Shown here in pieces: positions 16,959 through 24,984 of a stretch of 64,000 nucleotides of DNA. This DNA is from Halobacterium sp. DL1 (GTDB lineage: Archaea > Halobacteriota > Halobacteria > Halobacteriales > Halobacteriaceae), in assembly GCA_000230955.3 (NCBI GenBank), contig CP007060.1, forward strand, positions 496,001 through 560,000. Direction: 5' to 3'. Position 1 is the stretch's first letter. Every line of letters begins with the position of its first letter. The translations under genes and the position numbers were made by a program. The notes below the pieces were generated by a model. The model ran no database searches, was not told the DNA's origin, and saw only the letters and a list, made by a program, of their open reading frames with translations.

Positions 16959-17854
16959 GCGACGAACGAGCGACTGTCCGACCCGTCACCCTTAGTCGGC
17001 TTGTCGAACTCACGCACGCCTGTAAGGATGAATCGATGACGACAGAGAGCCTGGAAGACACCCTTGACGTTAGCCATCGCCGCGCACGCGAAACGATCCT
17101 TGAGGCAGTCCGAATCAACCTCCTCTCAGAAGAGGAAACCGGGGACGAACCAGTCTATGCAACAACCGACATCGGCGTCTCCTTCCTCAACGAAATTCGA
17201 GCAGAGAACTGGCGGAAGGCTAGTCAGATACTCGGTACCCGAAGCCCTCACTACAGGGCGTTCATCGACGCCGTAGACAATCTCGAGCACGCTGACCTTG
17301 ACACACTTCTCGAGAAATTAGAGACCGAACAGGAGTTCACTCCTTATTCGTTCAACCAAACCGGCGTTGAGGTCGTTGGCGACTGGGCTGAGCGCCTCGG
17401 TCGCGTCCAGCGTAACGCCTTTACGGGAAGCTACTACCCAGCCTCGAAAACACCGATTCCGAGCAACTTCCACTTCGTCCTGCTAAACGTCTATGACGGC
17501 CTTGAGGAGACCGCTGGCGTCGACCTCCGTCAGCGCTACCTCTCTATCCCGCGACTCCGAGAGACGACGTGCGAGAGGCTCGGCTGTACTCGCGAGTCGT
17601 TCAACGAAGCGCTGCTCACGCTCTGCCAGCAAAACGTCGGGAAACTCGAACTCTCGGGTGCACCGATGGATACAGGAGCGAAGGACGCCGCGCTTGGCAT
17701 CAAGCAAATTGCGCTCGCAGACGACGATGGTCTCGTCTCCACATCACAGTCCAGTCAACAAGTTATGGCGGGTGTCGAACAGTTCGGCAAACAGTACTAC
17801 TACCTCGCAGTTCACGACCGCGAAATTACCTTCACGATCGAGGATTCCTCATGA
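16955..17854 (+). CDS. Winged-helix-like protein paired with an AAA+ ATPase
   Basis: The 299-residue soluble protein starts at a GTG that overlaps the stop of the truncated gene before it. The first 80 residues (LSRLVELTHACKDES, then TLDVSHRRARETI) look like a winged-helix or helix-turn-helix segment. A second helical region with RLRETTCERLGCTRESF near 205-222 resembles another HTH. No catalytic motif is visible. Its stop overlaps the ATPase start (ATGA), so the two proteins are probably made in fixed ratio and act together. It could be the DNA-recognition subunit of a defence or replication-control complex. Confidence 0.75.
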   Translation: MSDERATVRPVTLSRLVELTHACKDESMTTESLEDTLDVSHRRARETILEAVRINLLSEEETGDEPVYATTDIGVSFLNEIRAENWRKASQILGTRSPHYRAFIDAVDNLEHADLDTLLEKLETEQEFTPYSFNQTGVEVVGDWAERLGRVQRNAFTGSYYPASKTPIPSNFHFVLLNVYDGLEETAGVDLRQRYLSIPRLRETTCERLGCTRESFNEALLTLCQQNVGKLELSGAPMDTGAKDAALGIKQIALADDDGLVSTSQSSQQVMAGVEQFGKQYYYLAVHDREITFTIEDSS

Positions 17855-19008
17855 GCGATGCATTCACCATTACTGACGAACAGCAGAATTACTCCCAATA
17901 CGGCCTTGAGGCGAACCCCTTCCCGTACAGTCCCGTTCCTGCCGAAGACCCCGGGATATACTGCGGGCAACCTCACGTTACGAAGAAAATTAGTTCAACC
18001 GTCTCTTCGATGCTCTCGACAGGGAAGTCGAAGCATCTCGTAGTCACGGGGAAATATGGGAACGGGAAGTCGCATACCCTCAAGTATACGCGATCGTTGC
18101 TTCGCGACCGCGACGACGTCATCGTCGGTTACGTTGCCCAACCTGGCGAGGGATTCCTTGATATTTACCATGAGTTCATCTACGATCTCGGATTTAACCG
18201 TCTCCAAGCGCTCGCCTACGAGTATCTTGCCGCAGTCTCACGCGACATTACAGACACGAACCCGATCAGCGCGAGGACGATGGAGTCGCTCATTGATGAG
18301 GGCGAGGTTCTTCTCTCAGAGATTGTGCCTGAGGCAATTCGGCGGCTGAGTGACGTGACTAAGTTCGCGGATTTCGCTCGGGCAATCGTCCATATGGTCT
18401 ATGAGGACACGAACCTCTACGCTTGGCAGTGGCTCACTGCTGAGGGAATTCGCTATGAGCAACGCAAGGAGATGGAGATCCACAGCGCTCTCGACGATGA
18501 TACGATGGGCGTCCGCGCGTTCACTGCCCTAAAGAACCTTCTTCTCGACCTCGGGTACACAGGCGTATTCGTCTTCGTCGACGAATTCGAGAGTATTGCC
18601 CGCCTCTCCCCGAAGAATGAGCAAGCCACGTTGAACAGTATTCGCCATCTCATGGATCAGAACAGCTCTGGACTCTGTATGCTGTTCGGGTGTGCACCTG
18701 AAGTCTGGCAAGAGGTCATGAGCGAGTACCACGCGTTCAGTGAACGCATTGGGCAGGAGGTCGCCCTCCGTCCACTAACCGCCGAGAATCTCTACGAACT
18801 CGTTGGAGACTATTTAGACAGAGAACGGACAAAGACAGAACCTAGCAATCCTGTTCACCCATTTACCGAGGACAGCTTAGAGCTAATCCTCCAACGTTCC
18901 CAAGGGAACGTTCGGCAAGTCCTTTCGGTCTGTAGTCGTATGCTCGACGAAGCCGCGATTGAGGGGAGGTCGGACATCACCATGGAGTTCGCCCAAGACG
19001 TCCTCTAA
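17851..19008 (+). CDS. AAA+/P-loop ATPase (Orc1/Cdc6- or BrxD-like)
   Basis: The protein has 385 residues. Walker A GKYGNGKS is at 67-74 and Walker B is GVFVFVDEFESI with D244 and E245. A later QRSQGNVRQVLSVC segment resembles the sensor-2/lid region of Orc1/Cdc6-like ATPases. Size and layout also resemble the BrxD-type (DUF2791) ATPases of BREX systems, but no other BREX gene is nearby. It follows the winged-helix gene with an ATGA overlap and ends the operon. The role is inferred, not shown. Confidence 0.8.
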   Translation: MSDAFTITDEQQNYSQYGLEANPFPYSPVPAEDPGIYCGQPHVTKKISSTVSSMLSTGKSKHLVVTGKYGNGKSHTLKYTRSLLRDRDDVIVGYVAQPGEGFLDIYHEFIYDLGFNRLQALAYEYLAAVSRDITDTNPISARTMESLIDEGEVLLSEIVPEAIRRLSDVTKFADFARAIVHMVYEDTNLYAWQWLTAEGIRYEQRKEMEIHSALDDDTMGVRAFTALKNLLLDLGYTGVFVFVDEFESIARLSPKNEQATLNSIRHLMDQNSSGLCMLFGCAPEVWQEVMSEYHAFSERIGQEVALRPLTAENLYELVGDYLDRERTKTEPSNPVHPFTEDSLELILQRSQGNVRQVLSVCSRMLDEAAIEGRSDITMEFAQDVL

Positions 19009-19142
19009 TAGACCAGATCCATCCATACCACTATTCGTTTTCCTGATACTGGAATTCATCGTGGGTCCGGCAATAGATCCTTGTTGGTTTGCCTGGGCTG
19101 AAACTGGCGTAGTTCTTTATGGGTGTCTCCTTAGGTTGGGGT

Positions 19143-19490
19143 ATGCAGTTTGAGGAGTTGAATGTGGAGGTGCGGGATTTCTGTGAGCGACGAGACTGGA
19201 GGCAGTACCATACGCCGAAAGACCTCGCGATAGGATTAGTAACGGAGTCCAGTGAACTCTTGGAGTTATTCCGATTCAAGAACCGTAGTGAACAGACGGA
19301 ACTCCTCGAGGAGCCTGGGAAGCGCGAGGACGTTGAGGAAGAGTTAGCGGATATCTTGTTCTTCTTGCTTCGATACGCCGATCTCTACGATATAGACTTA
19401 GAAGCAGCTCTGGAGCAGAAACTCGAGACGAACCGAGAGCGCTACCCTGAGAACGAATATAAGGGCAGCAACAAGAAGTACGACGAATAG
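19143..19490 (+). CDS. MazG-like nucleotide pyrophosphohydrolase
   Basis: This 115-residue all-helical NTP pyrophosphatase has the MazG/dCTPase-type metal motif TESSELLELF and EDVEEELADILFFLLRYAD. Such enzymes hydrolyse (d)NTPs to monophosphates. The ATG at 19143 (MQFEELNVEVRDF) has a TATA-like TCTTTATG about 25 nt upstream. The next gene, a DUF2075 nuclease-helicase, begins 5 nt after the stop, so they form an operon. Confidence 0.88.
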   Translation: MQFEELNVEVRDFCERRDWRQYHTPKDLAIGLVTESSELLELFRFKNRSEQTELLEEPGKREDVEEELADILFFLLRYADLYDIDLEAALEQKLETNRERYPENEYKGSNKKYDE

Positions 19491-19495
19491 CCAGA

Positions 19496-21610
19496 ATGCT
19501 GGTCTACGAGAATACCAAGTCGGGATTCCTAGACGACGTCCTAGACGATCGGTTGGTCCCGGAGATCAAGGCAGGATATGAATCGAAGGGCCTGGGAATC
19601 GGGAGCGAGAGTGAGGTTCGGTCCTGGGAGAACTCCTTCCAGTACATGTACAAAGTCCTCCAAGGCAGCGACGTACCCGATGGTGCGGGCGTCGCGATTG
19701 AATTCAAAATTCCACTTACCTCTCGCCGCATCGACTTCCTGATCTCAGGGTACGACACTCAGGGGAATTCGAACGTTGCTATTGTTGGCTCTGTAGTTTC
19801 GCTAGACAGCAGTCGATTTGGGCTATTTTGGCCAGTATATTCCCTATTTTACCACGTGATTTTTAGCATTGTCCGGCGGTTCTTCCAATCGGATTTCGAG
19901 AAAATCAAGAGACTGCGGTCTATTCGGAGCATAAGTCCATCTACCGACAGTTCAGGAGCAATTTCTCACCAATTGTAGCGCCGCCTAGCGAAACTACAGA
20001 GCCCTATTGTTGAGTTGAAACAATGGAGCGGGACCAACACTGAGCCGGTTGAGTCTAAGGATGGGATTGTCGAAACCGTTCTCGGAGGCGGCATTCGCGA
20101 AACGACGCATCCGAGTTATCAGGCGAACTCGTACGCCGAACTATTACGGGATTTCAACACCCGCATTCAGGAGAAACCCATTCACCTCGCGCCTGCTGCG
20201 TATCTCCACAACTTCGAGCAGGAACACCGCGGGAAACTCGAACGCGAGCACTACAAGCCCTACACTGACCGCGCTCCAGTCTATGTTCGAGGTGACGCGA
20301 AGAAAATCCGGTCGTTCCTGGAAACCCAGATAGATTCAGGCGACGACCGTGAGACCCTCTATGAGTTAGATGAGGGGGAGCTGCGGCCGGCGAAATCCCT
20401 CCAGGATTCGCTTCTCTCGATGCTCGAAGACCAGGACGAGTTCACGCTGATTGACTCCCAGAAGGTCATCTTCGAGAAAGCTGTCGAACTCGCTATGCGC
20501 TCGCATCGTGATGGCCAAAAGCGCGTGCTAATCGTCGATGGCGGGCCGGGGACCGGGAAGACGGTGGTGGCAATCAATATTCTATCTGAGTTGATTCAGA
20601 ACGACCTCGTGGCTCAATACGTCTCGAAGAATCGGGCGCCCCGCGAGGTCTATAAAGAAAAACTGCGCGGGGATAAGCTCGTCAAGGAGATCGATCACCT
20701 GTTCACGGGCGCTGGGAGTTACGTCGAGACGGACTCGAACACGTTGCCTGCGTTGATTGCTGATGAGGCCCATCGGTTGAACGAGGAGTCGACGTTCTTC
20801 GGTCGTGGTGAAAACCAGATCATGGAAATCATCAACGCCGCCAAATTCAGCGTATTCTTCATCGATGAAAGCCAGCGCGTCCACATCGATGATATCGGAT
20901 CGAAAGAAGAGATCCGGCGTCACGCCCGCAACATGGGCGCGGATATCGAGGAACTCACTCTCGAGTCCCAGTTCCGGTGTAATGGCTCACAGGGGTATAT
21001 CGCGTGGCTCGATGACGTCCTCGAGATTAGGGAGACGGCGAACGCCAGCGGATTCGACCTCGACTATGACTTGCGGGTCTATGATGACCCTCAGGCCCTC
21101 CATGAGGCAATCGTCCGGAAGAACGAGGAGACGCGATTGTCGCGGGTGGTCGCGGGGTATTGCTGGGAGTGGGACAAAGAAGGCCGCTCTGACCCGGATG
21201 CGCTTGATATCGAGATTGGGGAGTATGAGCGAAGCTGGAATCTCGATTCCAGTGATCCCTGGGCGATTGGCGAGGGTTCAATCGATGAAGTCGGGTGCAT
21301 TCACACCTGCCAAGGCCTCGAATTCGATTACGTTGGCGTCATCATCGGCGAGGACCTGAAATACCGGGATGGCGAGATCGTCGTTGACCACGAGGAACGA
21401 GCGAGTACGGACCGCTCGCTGTTCGGTATCAAGAAAATGTTCGACGAACAGCCCGAGAAAGCCGCCCAGAAAGCAGACGAGCTCATCAAGAACACGTATC
21501 GGACCCTGATGAGCAGGGGAATGAAAGGCTGCTACATCTACTGCTGTGACGACCAACTCCAAGACTACCTCAACAACCGCATCAAAAACCTCACAACCGA
21601 CACTCAATGA
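19496..21610 (+). pseudogene. DUF2075 nuclease-helicase gene interrupted by a MITE
   Basis: Two open segments are halves of one gene. The 5' part (19496-19786) ends NSNVAIV; the 3' part resumes at 20012 with ELKQWSG. Removing the 217-bp insert and one 8-bp duplicate restores a single frame of 629 residues reading NVAIVELKQW. That junction completes a PD-(D/E)XK-like site (RIDFLISG ... VELK). The C-terminal part has Walker A GGPGTGKT, Walker B LIADEAH and the helicase motifs HTCQGLEFDYVG of DUF2075 proteins. The insert has in-frame stops, so the present gene cannot make the full protein. A truncated helicase-only product from an internal start is conceivable. Confidence 0.88.
19779..20011. mobile_element. 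217-bp MITE with 19-bp perfect inverted repeats and 8-bp target duplication
   Basis: The element is 19787-20003. Its ends are GGCTCTGTAGTTTCGCTAG and the exact complement at 19985-20003. It is flanked by the direct repeat CTATTGTT at 19779-19786 and 20004-20011. It is too short for a transposase and must be mobilised in trans. An 8-bp duplication fits the ISH1-type subgroup of IS5 elements, but the parent is not present in the window, so the family is a guess. Confidence 0.88.
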
Positions 21611-21796
21611 CGGATCGCGTGATGTTCAGCCGGAACCACAGATCACTGTTCAACACATAACCCCATAGGGCTCAACGCTACCTAGACGGATTGTGGGGGG
21701 ACTATTGAGGGTTCACTCATATACTTCTTCGTCCCCAGATAGTGGTTTCCGGGGTCATCGTCAGTGCCCTTGCTGAATTGGTGTTTCTACCTGGGT

Positions 21797-21836
21797 TTTT
21801 CGCCCCCCTTCTGGGGTGCGGGGGCATCCAAGAGGG
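21797..21836 (+). promoter_or_regulatory. T-run plus GC-hairpin motif upstream of the DUF6735 gene
   Basis: The order is TTTTTCGCCCCCC, a short loop, then GGGGTGCGGGGG. A closely similar block occurs before the SWIM-finger gene at about 22603-22630. It could be a terminator-like or leader structure or a shared operator. Confidence 0.4.
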
Positions 21837-21854
21837 GTGTTCCCGTACTCTAGT

Positions 21855-22487
21855 ATGGGACATCGAGCACTCATCGCCTACGAGCGACCAGACGAGTTGT
21901 ACAACCTCCACTACACGCACTGGGGTGGGTTGAATCTCCGCCTCAAAACCACACTCTCCCCCGGAACACCCTACGGGGAGACTGAACCAATCACAGGAAA
22001 CCGACGAGCCTTCGGACGATTCCTCGAGGAATCAACCTCGGAGTCAGTCTCCCTCGTGGAGACGGACTCTCAGTACGCGGACGTGGATATCACGCCCCTC
22101 GAAACCCGAGTAACCCTAGAGGGGATTCTCAGTGAGCATCTTGACTACGAGGTGCATGAAGCCCTCTACGTAGTCAACCTCGACTTCGATATCGAAGCCT
22201 ATCGGACGTTCGCGCTGGGCTTCGGGGATTTCGCGAGGAGCGTAGACAGTAGTCCCCGGCGGGGACATGGGGTTGTGAGTACGATACGGTGGTATGATGG
22301 TGAGCCAGTCGGGGACGCGTATATCCGGGGGTGGTTCGCTGGCGCCCGCGAACTCACTGGCGTCATGATTGACCAAGACGTCTTCACTGAGCGGCAAGCA
22401 ACAACATTCCTGGTCCAGCGCTTCCTCTCGAAACTCCGGAATCAGACCTCGCACGTGCGCCGGGCCGACCAACCCACACGCGCCTAA
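21855..22487 (+). CDS. DUF6735-type haloarchaeal element protein
   Basis: The 210-residue acidic protein begins MGHRALIAYERPDELYNLHY, which I recognise as the opening of the DUF6735 family found in haloarchaeal plasmids and integrated elements. Its function is unknown. No enzymatic motif or membrane segment is seen. The ATG at 21855 is chosen from this family start. The 5' region contains a T-run followed by a GC hairpin that is shared with the next gene. Confidence 0.75.
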   Translation: MGHRALIAYERPDELYNLHYTHWGGLNLRLKTTLSPGTPYGETEPITGNRRAFGRFLEESTSESVSLVETDSQYADVDITPLETRVTLEGILSEHLDYEVHEALYVVNLDFDIEAYRTFALGFGDFARSVDSSPRRGHGVVSTIRWYDGEPVGDAYIRGWFAGARELTGVMIDQDVFTERQATTFLVQRFLSKLRNQTSHVRRADQPTRA

Positions 22488-22602
22488 CGCAGTACTCACT
22501 GTGACTTCGCCATCCCGTTCTCGATGTATCCGAGTAGCCGAAACGGAGTGATCGTAGGGGTTCATAGTATTCTGGTAGTTCCCACTGTGCGTCCGCCTTG
22601 TT

Positions 22603-22630
22603 TTTTCTCGCCCCTACGGGGTGCGGGGCG
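22603..22630 (+). promoter_or_regulatory. T-run plus GC-hairpin motif upstream of the SWIM-finger gene
   Basis: TTTTTTCTCGCCCC, loop TAC, then GGGGTGCGGGGCG. It repeats the arrangement seen before the DUF6735 gene, at a comparable distance (27-35 nt) from the start codon. Confidence 0.4.
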
Positions 22631-22656
22631 CACTGTTGTGTGTCGCGTTGAATAAA

Positions 22657-23085
22657 ATGACATTAGGAGATGAACTCCATGGGCTTGGAATCACTGCATC
22701 GAAACGCGTGCTAAAGCGCGCTCAATACGAGGCCTTCGAACTCTCCCTCTTCGAGGGCGATATCATCGTTCGGAATGCGAGCCACGCGAACCCGAGTGAG
22801 CACGAGTACCGCATCACCATCCAAGATGGGCGACCAACCAAGTGTTCGTGTCCCGCTGATGCGAACTACAAGGGCGCATGCAAGCACCGAGTTGGCGTAG
22901 CAATCCGACGCCCCGTCCTCGAGGCCGCGAGCGAAATGCAGGTGCTCACGGATGGCGGGAGACCCCCAGTCCCTCAATTCGACGCACTCGAAACCGATGG
23001 TGAGGAGTGTGCGTGCGCTGACCTCCACGAGGACTTCCCGTGCTGGGAGTGCGTCCGCACTGGCAAACGTAGCCTCCCTAAGTGA
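22657..23085 (+). CDS. SWIM zinc-finger protein
   Basis: The 142-residue protein has a SWIM-type zinc site, C-x-C then C-K-H, in KCSCPADANYKGACKHRVGVA at about 67-87. The C-terminus adds a cysteine-rich tail (ECACADLHEDFPCWEC). SWIM fingers bind DNA or proteins and are common in haloarchaeal mobile elements. The ATG at 22657 (MTLGDELHGL) is preferred over an upstream in-frame extension that runs through the GC hairpin. It is expected to be a small regulatory or accessory protein. Confidence 0.82.
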   Translation: MTLGDELHGLGITASKRVLKRAQYEAFELSLFEGDIIVRNASHANPSEHEYRITIQDGRPTKCSCPADANYKGACKHRVGVAIRRPVLEAASEMQVLTDGGRPPVPQFDALETDGEECACADLHEDFPCWECVRTGKRSLPK

Positions 23086-23395
23086 CCGGCTGAATTCCCT
23101 GGCCACTTGGGTTCTGAGAGCGCGTCTTGTCATCCCCTTTCTTCCGATTCGCCACTGGTGCTCAGCGATAGCTGCTAGCGTGATTGAGGGTTCTGCATAC
23201 GGAGGAGGCTGCTTCGCGTCGTGTTCGCTGTATGGGGGTTGGAGCAGTGTTTGAGGCGCTATTCGCCGTAGGCTCATGGGGTGCAGTCTTTCGATGGCTG
23301 AGATGCTTCTCCCTGTTATCGATTTTGCGGCGATGTGCAAGTTGTGTGCAATAGCCGAAACCATTATCGACCTGTGTGCAGAATATGCACATAGA
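23086..23395. other. Intergenic region upstream of the toxin-antitoxin pair
   Basis: I see no gene here. The right end carries the operator-like TGTGCA repeats described separately. The remainder has mixed composition and no strong hairpin. Confidence 0.4.
23334..23391 (+). promoter_or_regulatory. TGTGCA repeat operator in front of the RHH antitoxin
   Basis: TGTGCA occurs at 23334-23339, 23345-23350 and 23375-23380, and its complement TGCACA at 23386-23391. The last two form an inverted repeat with a 5-nt spacer that ends 4 nt before the ATG. RHH antitoxins bind such short repeats cooperatively, so this is a likely autoregulatory site. Confidence 0.55.
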
Positions 23396-23761
23396 ATGAG
23401 CGCGAGTGACGACCCACGACGAGTGCACTTCCAATCCCCAGAGTACCTCGTCGACCGACTCGATGCGATTGCCGACCTCTTCGACAAAGACCGGACGGAC
23501 CTACTTGTCGAGGCTATCCGGGAATACATCGAAGACACCGCCGACAGCGAGACCTTCCAAGAGTTGGTCGCAACGAAGTACTACGAGGACCAACTCGGGT
23601 TTGAGACCGTCAAGCAACTGGTCGGCGCCGAAACCGCCCAGCGACTCCGCCTCCTCAAAGCAGACCTAGAGGACGAACCACTCGACCTCGATGCACCCGA
23701 CGATATCGACATCTACGGTGATGACGCCCGAACGGTCAACACCAGCGACAATGATCAATGA
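23396..23761 (+). CDS. Ribbon-helix-helix antitoxin
   Basis: This 121-residue protein has a ribbon-helix-helix N-terminus: RRVHFQSPEYLVDRLDAIADLFDKDRTDLLVEAIREYIED, one beta strand and two helices. A tail follows that would wrap the toxin. RHH antitoxins bind DNA and repress their own operon. The ATG directly follows a repeated TGTGCA operator. The PIN-domain gene starts inside its stop codon (ATGA), the classic antitoxin-first order. Confidence 0.85.
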   Translation: MSASDDPRRVHFQSPEYLVDRLDAIADLFDKDRTDLLVEAIREYIEDTADSETFQELVATKYYEDQLGFETVKQLVGAETAQRLRLLKADLEDEPLDLDAPDDIDIYGDDARTVNTSDNDQ

Positions 23762-24333
23762 GCGGCCGGCTGCAACTACGAACCGTCGTTGCTGACACCA
23801 GCGCACTGGTCAGTCTCGCTGTACCCCGTACTGACGCTGCGTACGACACCGACGTCAACCCGGACCCACTCCAGTACCTCCTCACCTCCTGTACAGTGTT
23901 CGTGCCGCCAGAAGTCATCACGGAACTCCGGGATCTCACGCAGTATCAGGACATCCACGGCGCCGCGGCGAACAACGTCCTCGCAGCTCGCAACCATTAC
24001 ACCGTCGAGGATCCCTATGAGCGAAGTGACACACCGGACTCGCGGCCGACGTTCGGTCTCGACGACGGCGAAACCGACGGAATTGTTCTTGCAAACACGC
24101 TTGACGCCGACGGCTTTCTGACCGACGAGTTCGGCGGGACGAACTTCCCACTAATCCACGCAGTGCTTCAGGGGCCACGGATCGTCCCGACGCCACGGCT
24201 CATCTGCGACTACGCCCGAAACGACCACATGACCAACAAGGAAGCGAAGACACTCCTCACTGCGATCAGCCCTCATCGAAGCTGGGACAACAGTCCGTAC
24301 GTCACTCAGCTAGTGAGACACCTAGAAGAGTGA
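23758..24333 (+). CDS. PIN-domain toxin-like nuclease
   Basis: The 191-residue PIN-fold protein has a first acidic residue in VVADTSALVSL, a conserved E in PPEVITELRDL, and DDGETDGIVLA plus TDEFGGTNF as the remaining metal-binding carboxylates. PIN toxins cleave tRNA or mRNA. It overlaps the RHH antitoxin gene by 4 nt and is longer than a minimal VapC. Together they look like a stabilisation module of the element. Confidence 0.85.
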   Translation: MSGRLQLRTVVADTSALVSLAVPRTDAAYDTDVNPDPLQYLLTSCTVFVPPEVITELRDLTQYQDIHGAAANNVLAARNHYTVEDPYERSDTPDSRPTFGLDDGETDGIVLANTLDADGFLTDEFGGTNFPLIHAVLQGPRIVPTPRLICDYARNDHMTNKEAKTLLTAISPHRSWDNSPYVTQLVRHLEE

Positions 24334-24576
24334 GGAGGGCCGTCATCGCCGTGGCCAGTAACACCGAAACTGGGTAGGATCGTCCTACTCCGTGTGATTC
24401 ACCGTCGTGACTTAGAATAGCAAGTGGTCTGCAGGTGGTTCGTATCGCCTCGTATCTGGTAGCTACGCTTAATCTGGACTGCCAGAAGGGAGGAGGTGAT
24501 ACTCTGGCCGGTCTCACCCCCAGTGCCCTATCTGGCAGGGGCCGAGAACCAGCAGCCAGCAAGCACTACCGATCAC

Positions 24577-24984
24577 ATGGACTCCGCCAACAACACACCA
24601 ACCCCACAGGACGACTCATATCCAGTACTGAATTCGAATCAACTCACGCGCTCACTCGTCGTCACCCTCCTCGGAATCATCGTATTCTCTCAGCCGGTGC
24701 TCGCCCAGGAGGTTGGGGCGGCGTTCTGTGAGACGAGTCTCGCGCAAACCATCAAGAACGTCTTCACGCTCATCCAGTTCGGCGGCCCACTCGTCGGTGG
24801 CGTCGTCGCCCTCGGCGCGGCCGTCCTGACACCAGTCGTGAGTCGCGTCGACCTGAAGAAGGAACTCAAGGAAACACGTAATCAAGCCCTCGTCTGGGGT
24901 GTTCTGGTTGCACCACTGGGCACGGCACTCCTGCAATTCCTCCTGAATAACGTCGTCGCCGGTGGCGCAAGTTGCACCTTCTAA
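24577..24984 (+). CDS. VirB2-like pilin candidate of the secretion cluster
   Basis: This 135-residue protein has a signal peptide (LTRSLVVTLLGIIVFSQPVLA followed by Q) and, after processing, two hydrophobic helices: TIKNVFTLIQFGGPLVGGVVALGAAV and ALVWGVLVAPLGTALLQFLL. A short basic loop (RVDLKKELKETRNQ) lies between them. This two-helix layout is that of conjugative VirB2 pilins. It sits first in a run of membrane proteins ending with a VirB4-like ATPase. The ATG at 24577 is about 75 nt after a perfect AGGAGGTGAT sequence, too far to act as its ribosome site. Confidence 0.72.
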   Translation: MDSANNTPTPQDDSYPVLNSNQLTRSLVVTLLGIIVFSQPVLAQEVGAAFCETSLAQTIKNVFTLIQFGGPLVGGVVALGAAVLTPVVSRVDLKKELKETRNQALVWGVLVAPLGTALLQFLLNNVVAGGASCTF

